Part shown: positions 1 to 6,034 of the stretch, in pieces
Layout: each line of letters starts with the position of its first letter
Numbering within the stretch: position 1 is the stretch's first letter
Assembly (NCBI RefSeq): GCF_041814905.1
Contig: NZ_JBGXYA010000039.1
Location: forward strand, 1-29,725
DNA from: Glaesserella sp041814905
Lineage (GTDB): Bacteria; Pseudomonadota; Gammaproteobacteria; Enterobacterales; Pasteurellaceae
DNA length: 29,725 nt
Direction: 5' to 3'
Notes under the pieces: generated by a model
The model's input: only the letters and a program-made list of their open reading frames with translations
Told to the model about the DNA's origin: nothing
The model's database searches: none
Position numbers and translations under genes: made by a program

Positions 1-47
1 GACTCATAATCGCTTGGTCACTGGTTCAAGTCCGGTAGGGGGGACCA
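1..47 (+). tRNA. tRNA-Ile2 (CAU anticodon, lysidine type), 3' part
   Basis: The window opens inside the anticodon arm: the loop CTCATAA is followed by the TCGC side of the stem, a variable loop, a T arm (ACTGG, TTCAAGT, CCGGT), the acceptor strand AGGGGGG, discriminator A and an encoded CCA at 45-47. The anticodon arm and T loop resemble the minor isoleucine tRNA (CAU modified to lysidine-AU, reading AUA) rather than elongator tRNA-Met, which also carries CAU. The 5' half is outside the window. The 3' end overlaps the attL core, so the integrated element rebuilds the tRNA end. The identity as Ile2 rather than Met is from memory of the family sequence. Confidence 0.85.
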
Positions 48-49
48 TT
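33..49 (+). repeat. attL core, 17-bp direct repeat
   Basis: CGGTAGGGGGGACCATT spans the 3' T stem, acceptor strand and CCA of the tRNA plus two bases. It is identical to 11115-11131, and the flanking bases differ (TC before it here, AA at the right copy). This marks the crossover segment of a tRNA-targeting tyrosine integrase. Confidence 0.93.
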
Positions 50-110
50 TCAAGGTTTTTATAAGTTCGCATAAGTAAAAAATCCTTGAAAAATCAATGA
101 ATAACGTAAT

Positions 111-141
111 TTTGTGTTTTTATAAGTTGGTTTAAGTTCGC
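111..141 (+). repeat. 31-bp repeat, inverted copy of 5198-5228
   Basis: This segment next to attL matches the reverse complement of 5198-5228 at 30 of 31 positions; the one difference is in AAG(T/G)TGG. Its core is TTTTTATAAG, then TGGTTTAAGTTCGC. A degenerate partial copy with TTTTTATAAGTTCGC starts at 56. One copy sits by the attachment site and the other directly upstream of an AlpA-type gene, which suggests a shared binding site for an excisionase/regulator. Confidence 0.75.
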
Positions 142-157
142 TTACATCCGCCTTTAA

Positions 158-210
158 TTGTTACCTCGAATGTTACCTCGATGAAAAATTGAGAAAACGA
201 GGTAACACGA
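158..210 (+). repeat. left integrase arm-site cluster (TGTTACCTCGA)
   Basis: Two direct copies of TTACCTCGA (161-169 and 173-181) are followed by an inverted copy CGAGGTAACA at about 199-208. The double unit at 158-178 recurs at 11032-11052 near attR with 20 of 21 bases identical. Identical motifs just inside both attachment sites are what arm-type sites of a tyrosine integrase look like. The assignment is inferred from position and repetition. Confidence 0.7.
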
Positions 211-249
211 GAAGGGAATTTTTGATATTTTTCAAAAGGTTATAAGCAT

Positions 250-1461
250 ATGAAACTTAACAACACCCTAATTAAAAATTTAAAACCATCAACCAAAGAT
301 CGTTACTTATCAGACGGCTTCAATCTTTACTTACTCGTTAAGCCAAATAGTTCAAAGTTATGGCGTTTTATCTATGTCAGCCCTGAAACTGGTTTACGAG
401 TAAAAATGAGTTTGGGAAGCTATCCACACAAAAGCCTTGCAGAAGCTAGGGAAGAAGCTAGAAATCATCATAAGATTTTATCTCAAGGCTTTTGCCCTAA
501 ATCTTTTTTGATAAAACAAGCCGAAATCAAAAAAGAACAAAGCGAAACATTGCGGGATTTTGCCTATAAATGGATTGAATGGAAGCAGGCAAAGGCAAGC
601 CAAAATAAACCGCTAAGCCCAAAAACTGTTAAGCGAACCATGCAACGCTTAGAAAATCATTTATTCCCTCGATTTAAAAATATGAGACTGATCGATGTTC
701 GCTTAAAAGATGCTATTACTCGCCTTGAAGATTTAGAGAATAAAAAGCCCGATACACTTTATCGAATTGTGGGTAATTTTATTGAGATTATGGACTATGC
801 ACAGCTATTGGAAAAAATTCCTGATAATCCGATTAAACCTTTAAAAAAGGCGTTTAGTTCTGCTAAGGTTACACACCAGCCAACTATTCCGCCCGAACAA
901 TTACCTGAATTTTTGAAGGCGTTGCAGAAATCGAGCAGATCGCCACAAACCAAGCTTTTAATAGAATGGCAACTCGTAACTATGTTGCGACCTTTTGAGG
1001 CTTCCGCCGTTGAATGGGGAGATATAGACTTTAAAAATAAAGTTTTGACGATTCCAGCCGAAAGAATGAAGGGGGGAATGCGTTCGCATAGTATCCCGCT
1101 TTCTACACAGGCATTGGCTATCCTTGAAGAAATGAAGGCGTTCAATGGGCATCATGTTCACGTTTTTACAGGCAGGAATGAACGCCATAAACCAGCTAAT
1201 AGTCAAACGGTAAATAATGCAGTAAAACGTATTGCGAAAGGTAAATATAAAGGCTTGCTCACTGCTCACGGCTTCCGCAGTATTGCGAGCACATATCTGA
1301 ATGAGAATTTTACCGATGAACCGTTAGTCATTGAATCTTGCCTTTCCCACGTTGGGACGGATGCCGTTAGAAATGCTTATTTTAGAGGAAGTTATTTAGA
1401 TCGCCGTGCTGCAATTATGCAAGCGTGGGGCGACTATGTAGAGCAATGTAAGAAAGCCTAG
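250..1461 (+). CDS. int: tyrosine integrase, P4 type
   Basis: This site-specific recombinase would integrate and excise the element at tRNA-Ile2. The N-terminal arm-binding domain of the DUF4102 type is clear (residues about 1-85: LSDGFNLYLLVKPNSSKLWR, then SLGSYPHKSLAEAREEAR). A core-binding domain follows (about 95-190), then the catalytic domain with Arg in MLRPFEAS, Lys in ERMKGGMRSHSIPLS, HGFRS, SHVG, and the nucleophile region NAYFRGSYLDRR. At 403 aa it is full length. It lies 200 bp from attL and reads away from the tRNA, the usual arrangement. The start ATG is preceded by a weak AAGG, and the gene ends just before a strong terminator. Confidence 0.93.
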   Translation: MKLNNTLIKNLKPSTKDRYLSDGFNLYLLVKPNSSKLWRFIYVSPETGLRVKMSLGSYPHKSLAEAREEARNHHKILSQGFCPKSFLIKQAEIKKEQSETLRDFAYKWIEWKQAKASQNKPLSPKTVKRTMQRLENHLFPRFKNMRLIDVRLKDAITRLEDLENKKPDTLYRIVGNFIEIMDYAQLLEKIPDNPIKPLKKAFSSAKVTHQPTIPPEQLPEFLKALQKSSRSPQTKLLIEWQLVTMLRPFEASAVEWGDIDFKNKVLTIPAERMKGGMRSHSIPLSTQALAILEEMKAFNGHHVHVFTGRNERHKPANSQTVNNAVKRIAKGKYKGLLTAHGFRSIASTYLNENFTDEPLVIESCLSHVGTDAVRNAYFRGSYLDRRAAIMQAWGDYVEQCKKA

Positions 1462-1471
1462 CCACCACACC

Positions 1472-1500
1472 AAGCGGGGAAATTATGCCCCGCTTTTTTA
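1472..1500 (+). terminator. rho-independent terminator of int
   Basis: Stem AAGCGGGG (1472-1479) pairs with CCCCGCTT (1488-1495) and is followed by a T-rich run. It isolates int from the control region downstream. Confidence 0.85.
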
Positions 1501-1537
1501 TTTCTTCCTTTTTATTGTAAATATAAAACTTTTTTAT

Positions 1538-1660
1538 TTTTAATCACTTGCTCACTTAATCACTTATATTCTATTTATCTATTTGATTTTCAAAAGAAAA
1601 AATAGAAGTGATTAAGTATAAATTAGAAGTGAGTAAGTGATTAAAAGTTATAAGTAAGTA
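1538..1660. repeat. AAGTGATTA repeat cluster A (candidate replication origin part)
   Basis: Several units of AATCACTT (1542-1549, 1552-1557 partial, 1559-1566) face units of AAGTGATT or AAGTGAGT (1607-1614, from 1627, from 1635) in opposite orientation across an AT-rich spacer. The 20-bp segment 1538-1557 is an exact inverted copy of 10854-10873 in cluster B near the other end. P4 has repeats recognised by its alpha protein at two places (ori and crr), so two iteron-like clusters in a P4-like element suggest an origin. The function is inferred. Confidence 0.6.
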
Positions 1661-2074
1661 ACGAAATCGCCCGCCCCTAAACGCGGGCCGTTGTATCCCC
1701 ACCACGCCCGCACACTAAATGTGTCGATTTTTACGCAAATGCAAAAATAGCCTTAAGCCTTGCCCTGTATAACGCCATTCACGCCCTAAACTGCTCTATT
1801 TTTTACGCAAATCTACGCAATTTTTTGCATTTCTACGCAGTCAAAAACGCCCTTTTTAAATTCTGCTTGATAGAACGATGAGAGAACCCACGAAAAACGC
1901 CCCATTTTTTGCAAAACCGCCCCAACATCTCACCGCTTGCAATCCCTAATTTTTGCTTGATTTTGTGAAATCAGCCATCACACCCCGAACAAATAGCCAA
2001 ATTTCTACAATGTTTTATTCTTGCAAGCGTTCGCAGACAAACGCAAGCAGAACCAAAAACAACAGGGGCAACAA
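1661..2074. other. gene-free control region with short repeats and GC-rich block
   Basis: No convincing ORF is seen on either strand. A GC-rich block at 1667-1715 stands out in AT-rich surroundings and contains the inverted repeat GCCCGC (1669-1674) / GCGGGC (1683-1688). Next come four TACGCA units (1732, 1804, 1814, 1834), two of them within a longer shared TTTTTACGCAAAT (1728-1740 and 1800-1812), and two copies of AAAAACGCCC (about 1844 and 1893). The 3' part holds a candidate promoter for the capsid operon. Likely roles are operators, an origin or a packaging site; none is proven by sequence alone. Confidence 0.6.
1964..2028 (+). promoter_or_regulatory. candidate activator-dependent late promoter of the capsid operon
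   Basis: The dyad TGTGA...TCACA at 1964-1982 has TGT and ACA half-sites separated by 13 bases. P2 late promoters bound by Ogr/Delta carry TGT-N12-ACA centred near -55. A possible -10 hexamer TATTCT lies at 2016-2021, giving a start near 2028 and placing the dyad centre (1973) at about -55, with no good -35. The spacing is one base longer than the P2 consensus, so this is a tentative call. Confidence 0.35.
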
Positions 2075-2284
2075 ATGGAGCAAATCACAGGCAGAAAAGA
2101 GAGATTTATCAAAATTGACGAGGTAGAACGGCAAACGGCTCTATCAGAAGCAACAATCTATCGAAAAATGAAAAATAAAGAATTTCCCGAAAGCGTCAGC
2201 ATAGGGGCAAATTCTAAAGTATGGCTGGAAAGTGAAGTTCAAGGCTGGATAGCCGAACAAGTTCAAAAATACCGTAACCAATAG
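2075..2284 (+). CDS. AlpA-family small DNA-binding protein (first)
   Basis: This 69-aa protein has a winged-helix/MerR-like fold of the AlpA type: RFIKIDEVERQTALSEATIYRKMKNKEFPE, then a W-containing wing (SKVWLESEVQGWIAEQVQKY). Family members act as transcriptional regulators or excisionases (Vis in P4). The start at 2075 is chosen because AGGGGC precedes it at good spacing; an in-frame ATG at 2021 would add 18 low-complexity residues (rich in K and Q) without a ribosome site. It is the first gene of the capsid operon, 8 bp before the next gene, so it may regulate or be co-expressed with capsid genes. It is one of three HTH proteins of this general shape in the element. Confidence 0.8.
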   Translation: MEQITGRKERFIKIDEVERQTALSEATIYRKMKNKEFPESVSIGANSKVWLESEVQGWIAEQVQKYRNQ

Positions 2285-2292
2285 GAAAAAAT

Positions 2293-2967
2293 ATGGAACA
2301 ACTACAACAAAATTTTACTGCATTGAAAGAGCGATTTTCAGAACAAGAGCAGATCATTAAAAACAAGCTCAACGAACAAGAGAAAAATGCAAAATTACTA
2401 GAGGCGTTTAGAGAAGAAGCAAATGAGCTTATCTCTAGAACAAAAATCAAAATGGAAAATGGCGAAACGCTCACCGCAGACGAATACGTAGAATTAAAAA
2501 ATGCAGACACCGGATTAAAAGCCCGCATTGAATATCACGAAGCCGTAGGAAATGATTTAAATAATGAAATCTATTTATTAAAAGAATCATTATTTATCCT
2601 TCAGCAAAAAATGAATGTGGTACGGGGTGAAATTACTGAACAAATAGCAACACAAAAGCTAGATAAATTTATTTCAGACAACCAAACATTATTAGGCGAA
2701 TTATTTTCACTGCTTTACTATACAGGAAAATTTAAACCAAATGAAATTAGTTTTGAAGAGGAAAGCGACTTAATCATTAATCATTTAAAGCAAAAAATCG
2801 GAAGCGCTATTCCTCAAAATTATAACATTGAAGAAAGCCTAAAAACAAAAAGCCCATTATTATTAAACTTTAAATTAAAAACACCAACAGCAAAACACAG
2901 AGAAAAATTCAGCCAAACAGAAAACAAAAGCTTAAATGAATTATTAACCGCAATGATAGGAAATTAA
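2293..2967 (+). CDS. helix-rich protein in scaffold position, upstream of capsid gene
   Basis: I do not recognise this 224-aa protein by sequence. It is highly charged, predicted almost wholly helical and probably coiled-coil over residues 1-125 (long runs of E, K, Q and L with no Cys or Trp), followed by a more compact region and a K/T/N-rich tail. A ribosome site AGGAAAA sits 6-8 bases upstream, and the stop is one base before the capsid gene start. In P2-like phages the gene before the capsid gene encodes the scaffold/protease gpO, and P4 encodes the helical external scaffold Sid (about 244 aa). Position, size and helicity suggest a scaffold or capsid-size factor, but no protease motif is visible. 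Confidence 0.7.
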   Translation: MEQLQQNFTALKERFSEQEQIIKNKLNEQEKNAKLLEAFREEANELISRTKIKMENGETLTADEYVELKNADTGLKARIEYHEAVGNDLNNEIYLLKESLFILQQKMNVVRGEITEQIATQKLDKFISDNQTLLGELFSLLYYTGKFKPNEISFEEESDLIINHLKQKIGSAIPQNYNIEESLKTKSPLLLNFKLKTPTAKHREKFSQTENKSLNELLTAMIGN

Positions 2968-2968
2968 A

Positions 2969-3943
2969 ATGAAGAAAGACTTTAACCAAAAAATCAACGA
3001 ACATTTAAATAAATTTGCTATTTCAGTTCAGCAGGAAGAAGATCTTATTGGCTGGAAAGTGGTTACCGTTGAAGACGAACAAGAACAGCGATTTTTTGCA
3101 ATTTTAAAGCAGAATGATTTATTTAAAAATATCAACCTTGTAACAACAAAATACCAACAGGGTGAGGCGCTTGGATTGGTTCAAATTATGGCAGGCACAA
3201 CCGACACAGATCGGGAAGAACGCATACCAAAACGGGCAACAATAGCGGGGGAATATCATTGCCAGCAAATGAATATTGACGGCTTTATTCCTTACGCAAA
3301 ATTAGATAGCTACACAGCTGATCCTCTTTTTGATGAAACCGTCGAACGCTTTCTAAATACCCATTTGCTACAATCTATTTTAATGATTGGCTGGCACGGC
3401 AAAGAGCGTAAAGGCACATCAAACCCAGCAGAAAACCCAATGGGCGAAGATGTCCAAAAAGGTTGGCTACAGAAAATCAGAGATAACGCCACAGCAAAAA
3501 ATAAAGACAATGTTTTAAATATTGGTGAAATCGGTGAAAATGGCACATATTCAACGCTAAATAAAGCCATAAAAGCAGGAATTAGCAAAATTTCCCCTGT
3601 TTATCGAGACGGCGATTTAATCGCAATTTGTGGGCGTGGTATTGTCGGAAATAGCCCGATTGAGAACAACAAAGAAGGTTTAAACGGGCAATTTATTACA
3701 CGTTTACAAAACCTAGTGGGAGGATGTAAAGCCGTAATGCTTCCGCATTTCCCCGATAATGCGATTTTACTCACTCGATTAGATAATCTCTCTTTCTATG
3801 TACACCGCAACAATATTCGAAGAGGCTGGCTAGATGCACCAGAGCGAGATGCCCTCGAACATTTATTTAGTTTTAACGTTGATTTTGTTGTAGAAGATTT
3901 TGACGGATGTGCATTACTTGAAAATATCGAGTTAAACGAATGA
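2969..3943 (+). CDS. P2 gpN-like major capsid protein
   Basis: This 324-aa protein matches the P2 gpN family along its length. Shared blocks include TTDTDREERIPKR (gpN: STTDTAGGTERQPKD), an E-Y-x-C-x-Q-x-N-x-D block followed by IPYAKLD, then SNPAENPMGEDVQKGWLQKI (gpN has a serine-asparagine-proline then VAVGWLQK motif), VGNSPIENNKE, LPHFPDNAILLTRLDNLSFY (gpN: VPYFPADAMLITKLENLSIY), and near the C-terminus NVDFVVEDFDGCALLENIEL. gpN is 357 aa; this copy lacks only the short C-terminal tail. It would build the icosahedral shell with an HK97 fold. No portal, terminase or head-completion gene accompanies it. It is translationally tied to the helical protein upstream and overlaps the next ORF by four bases. 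Confidence 0.92.
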   Translation: MKKDFNQKINEHLNKFAISVQQEEDLIGWKVVTVEDEQEQRFFAILKQNDLFKNINLVTTKYQQGEALGLVQIMAGTTDTDREERIPKRATIAGEYHCQQMNIDGFIPYAKLDSYTADPLFDETVERFLNTHLLQSILMIGWHGKERKGTSNPAENPMGEDVQKGWLQKIRDNATAKNKDNVLNIGEIGENGTYSTLNKAIKAGISKISPVYRDGDLIAICGRGIVGNSPIENNKEGLNGQFITRLQNLVGGCKAVMLPHFPDNAILLTRLDNLSFYVHRNNIRRGWLDAPERDALEHLFSFNVDFVVEDFDGCALLENIELNE

Positions 3944-4125
3944 CAGAAAACCACCGCTATAAATCCGATATGATAGGCTTAAGTTTTATTGAAAAAATAC
4001 AATTCATTTTAAACCTGTTAGAACAAGGGGCAATCGAAGAGCTGGAAGCCTATCAGCTTATTACTATGGAAGAGCCGAAGGCAGTAGATAAACCCGAACA
4101 AATCGGCACTATAGAATTTTTCTAA
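3940..4125 (+). CDS. small acidic protein downstream of capsid gene
   Basis: This 61-aa protein is not recognised. Its start overlaps the capsid stop (ATGA), which indicates translational coupling. It is acidic, with a probable amphipathic helix at residues 14-38 (SFIEKIQFILNLLEQGAIEE) and a short hydrophobic C-terminus IGTIEFF. It is the last gene of the capsid operon, right before a terminator, so a role in head assembly or packaging of the satellite is plausible but unproven. Confidence 0.6.
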   Translation: MTENHRYKSDMIGLSFIEKIQFILNLLEQGAIEELEAYQLITMEEPKAVDKPEQIGTIEFF

Positions 4126-4155
4126 CCTATCCCACCTTCCCCAACCTTCCACATC

Positions 4156-4183
4156 AAAAGCACGTGCCCCACACGTGCTTTTT
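4156..4183 (+). terminator. terminator of the capsid operon
   Basis: A perfect 11-bp stem AAAAGCACGTG (4156-4166) / CACGTGCTTTT (4172-4182) with a CCCCA loop is followed by a T/C-rich run. It closes the 2075-4125 operon. Confidence 0.88.
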
Positions 4184-4202
4184 CTCTTTCTTTCACTTTT
4201 CA

Positions 4203-4218
4203 CTGTTTATAAAAACAG
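4203..4218 (+). promoter_or_regulatory. dyad CTGTTT-ATAA-AAACAG upstream of 4278 gene
   Basis: A 6-bp inverted repeat lies 60 bp before the next gene, inside an A/T-rich stretch that contains a TAAAAT hexamer. It looks like a promoter/operator region for the 278-aa gene. No good -35 is evident and the call is weak. Confidence 0.35.
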
Positions 4219-4277
4219 GTAAAATAAACGCATAAAAACCTATAAAACCACACACAAACAGCAAAGAGAATAAGAAG

Positions 4278-5114
4278 ATGAACCAAGACTACAAACTACC
4301 GCCCCGCAAGTGGTACACCTTAGAGCAAGCCATAAAACGCATCAAACAATTAACAGGGGAAGAGCTGGAAATAGCGGATTTAATTCATTTTTGGAATATT
4401 GCTAAATTAGAATTATGTGTTGATTGTTCACTTTATCCTGTTGTTGCAAATATTGGAAATAGTCAATATAAGCAATCAAATTATTTTGAGTGTTTAACAC
4501 CAACCGCTTTAGAAAACTATCAAAACAATGATCTTTTAGCTATCCATAAATTTGATAAACCAATAATTAAAGGCATTCAATTTTTTAACCAAATTGAAAT
4601 TAGAAATGCCATTATTGCCAAAAATGATAAAGACCCAGAATTTAAAAATAAAATGAACATACAAGGATTTTTATCTATATTGAAAGATGAAAGAATAATT
4701 TCATCAGAAGAAGAAAAGTTATCTACCGGCGAAAAAATATCAATTTTTAATTTATTTCTTGCAACACCTAAAGAAACAAGTGAAGATAGGGAAAGAGTTA
4801 TTTTCTTTCTTGATATAATTGGCAAAGCTAAAATTAGCAAAGATGATTTACGTATATTACATTCTGATTTGATGGACTTTATCGAAAATAAATCAAACCC
4901 ACCCCAAATAGAAAATAAACCCCACCCCAAAACCCTAAACGCCCAAGCCGAATTTATTCGTAATTTACTGATAATGTTCTACGATGAAACCACCGCAAAC
5001 AATATCAGAAAAGAGCTGGATAACCCAAACAGCGAAATAAGGCAAGATTTTGAACGAAAAGGACTGCAAACCCCAAGCGGTAAAACCGTTGATCGCTGGA
5101 TAAACCAACCTTAA
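4278..5114 (+). CDS. hypothetical protein of the satellite
   Basis: This 278-aa protein has no function I can assign. The N-terminal 60 residues (KWYTLEQAIKRIKQLTGEELEIADLIHFW) look like a small helical, possibly DNA-binding, module of a kind I associate with Pasteurellaceae prophage and satellite proteins. The C-terminal 60 residues (QAEFIRNLLIMFYDETTANN, then a segment with TPSGKTVDRWINQ) resemble the helical tail often found in the same group, while the middle is variable and Lys/Asn-rich. A ribosome site AGAGAATAAGAAG precedes the start. It stands alone between the capsid operon terminator and the two GGAATATTCC palindromes, so it may be a regulator of one of them. Confidence 0.7.
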   Translation: MNQDYKLPPRKWYTLEQAIKRIKQLTGEELEIADLIHFWNIAKLELCVDCSLYPVVANIGNSQYKQSNYFECLTPTALENYQNNDLLAIHKFDKPIIKGIQFFNQIEIRNAIIAKNDKDPEFKNKMNIQGFLSILKDERIISSEEEKLSTGEKISIFNLFLATPKETSEDRERVIFFLDIIGKAKISKDDLRILHSDLMDFIENKSNPPQIENKPHPKTLNAQAEFIRNLLIMFYDETTANNIRKELDNPNSEIRQDFERKGLQTPSGKTVDRWINQP

Positions 5115-5127
5115 AAACCGCTCTCAC

Positions 5128-5190
5128 GTTTTGGAATATTCCGAAAGTTTTTGGAATATTCCAAACGCCAAAATTCCCACTTCATAAAAT
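5128..5190 (+). promoter_or_regulatory. tandem GGAATATTCC palindromes and promoter of the alpA-ogr operon
   Basis: Two copies of the perfect palindrome GGAATATTCC (5133-5142 and 5153-5162), each in a TTTTGG...CCRAA context, are spaced exactly 20 bp apart, on the same face of the helix. A -10 hexamer TAAAAT lies at 5185-5190 with no -35 match. With a start near 5197 the palindromes centre at about -40 and -60, the positions used by dimeric activators that touch RNA polymerase. The binding protein is unknown and could be from the helper phage. Confidence 0.55.
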
Positions 5191-5197
5191 CCCCTTT

Positions 5198-5228
5198 GCG
5201 AACTTAAACCACCTTATAAAAACACAAA
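5198..5228 (-). repeat. 31-bp repeat, inverted copy of 111-141
   Basis: The reverse complement matches the attL-proximal segment at 30 of 31 positions. It covers the presumed transcript start and leader of the AlpA-type gene at 5238, with the ribosome site AAAGGGGA immediately after it. Binding here by the AlpA product would block its own transcription. Confidence 0.75.
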
Positions 5229-5237
5229 GGGGAAACC

Positions 5238-5432
5238 ATGACTACAACCACCCAAAGCCCGCTATTGCTTAGCGCAAACGAGCTAATAGCAAAACTTAAC
5301 CTATCTAAAACCACAATTTACGACCTATTAAAAAAAGGACAATTCCCAAAGCCATTTATTCAAAAGCACAGATGCACCCGCTGGCGAGCATCCGACATTG
5401 AAAACTGGCTATCACAACAGGAGAACGACTAA
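5238..5432 (+). CDS. alpA: AlpA-family regulator/excisionase (second)
   Basis: This 64-aa protein is a canonical AlpA: LLSANELIAKLNLSKTTIYD forms the helix-turn-helix, then LLKKGQFPKPF and the wing TRWRASDIENWLSQQ. Family proteins act as Vis/Xis-type excisionases and as activators of satellite genes, for example Vis of P4 and AlpA of CP4-57 and of Gram-negative PICIs. The ribosome site AAAGGGGA precedes ATG by 5 bases. The stop codon overlaps the start of the Ogr/Delta-like gene (TAATG), so the two are co-translated. The 31-bp repeat in its leader also lies beside attL, which supports a double role in excision and autoregulation. Confidence 0.88.
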   Translation: MTTTTQSPLLLSANELIAKLNLSKTTIYDLLKKGQFPKPFIQKHRCTRWRASDIENWLSQQEND

Positions 5433-5806
5433 TGGCAGGACTAGAAATCAAATGCCCATTCTGCGGGGGAAAATGCCAAATCCGAACAAGCGACCGCCCC
5501 ACCCTATTAAGCGTAAAAGCAACAGTTTTTTGCCCCTCTTGCGGAACGCTAAAAGCGGATTTTATCGGACAGCTTACCAACGTAAAAAGAGCCTTGTTTT
5601 TGGATTGCCCACAAGCGGAACGATGGAGCAAGACAGAAAAAGAACAAATTAAGGAAGACGGCAAAAAACCGCTATCGAATGAAGAACGCCTAAGACAATT
5701 CAGAGCAGGGAAAGACCAACCCGATCTATTTGAAGGCGACAGTGAGCCACAAAAACCGCTTACACCAGCGGAACGAGTGGAGCTTAGAAAGAGCGTGCAA
5801 CACTAG
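5432..5806 (+). CDS. Ogr/Delta-family zinc-finger late activator
   Basis: This 124-aa protein has a zinc-binding N-terminal domain, C-x2-C at CPFC (residues 7-10) and C-x2-C at CPSC (33-36), with the RTS motif (residues 17-19) shared by P2 Ogr and P4 Delta just after the first pair. These proteins bind TGT/ACA dyads and recruit RNA polymerase to late promoters of the satellite and of the P2-like helper. The C-terminal half (residues 65-124) is charged and not conserved; P2 Ogr is only 72 aa. The gene overlaps the alpA stop by one base. Its presence implies a P2-like helper, in agreement with the capsid gene. Assignment rests on the Cys pattern and RTS, so a distant zinc-ribbon protein remains possible. 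Confidence 0.75.
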   Translation: MAGLEIKCPFCGGKCQIRTSDRPTLLSVKATVFCPSCGTLKADFIGQLTNVKRALFLDCPQAERWSKTEKEQIKEDGKKPLSNEERLRQFRAGKDQPDLFEGDSEPQKPLTPAERVELRKSVQH

Positions 5807-5850
5807 GATAACCACTAATGCCCAAGCACATATCAAGAGAGGTAACAAAA

Positions 5851-5991
5851 ATGCTAGAACTAATGGACAAATCGCCAAGAGTAAGAAAATTCATCTGGGG
5901 CGTTTTATTTACGGTTTTGTTTTACATCACGCTTGTTTATTTGCCTGATGTTATCAACGCCATAGCTAACTATAAGGCAATGATCAAATGA
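5851..5991 (+). CDS. small single-pass membrane protein
   Basis: The 46-aa product has a basic N-terminus (KSPRVRKF) followed by one hydrophobic segment IWGVLFTVLFYITLVYL and a short polar tail. The start at 5851 is preferred because GAGAGG lies 8 bases upstream; an in-frame ATG at 5818 would add 11 residues. It is the third gene of the alpA-ogr operon. The function is unknown; holin-like, exclusion or sensing roles are all possible for a protein this small. Confidence 0.65.
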   Translation: MLELMDKSPRVRKFIWGVLFTVLFYITLVYLPDVINAIANYKAMIK

Positions 5992-6034
5992 TAATGAAAC
6001 CGAACTAACCGCCCAACATACCAAACTCAACGCC

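Noticed and set aside
1..47. Elongator tRNA-Met with CAU anticodon
   Set aside because: The stem and T-arm sequence (GACTCATAATCGCTTGGTC) follow the tRNA-Ile2 pattern rather than elongator Met.
1538..1660. CRISPR-like array
   Set aside because: The repeats are short, closely spaced, in both orientations and without uniform spacers; no cas genes are present.
4018..4203. Minus-strand frame at the end of the capsid operon
   Set aside because: It spans the terminator hairpin and is antisense to the small coupled ORF at 3940-4125.
5398..5652. 84-codon frame overlapping the Ogr/Delta-like gene
   Set aside because: It is an out-of-frame shadow rich in Arg, Lys and Pro; the overlapping frame has conserved Cys pairs and a ribosome site.
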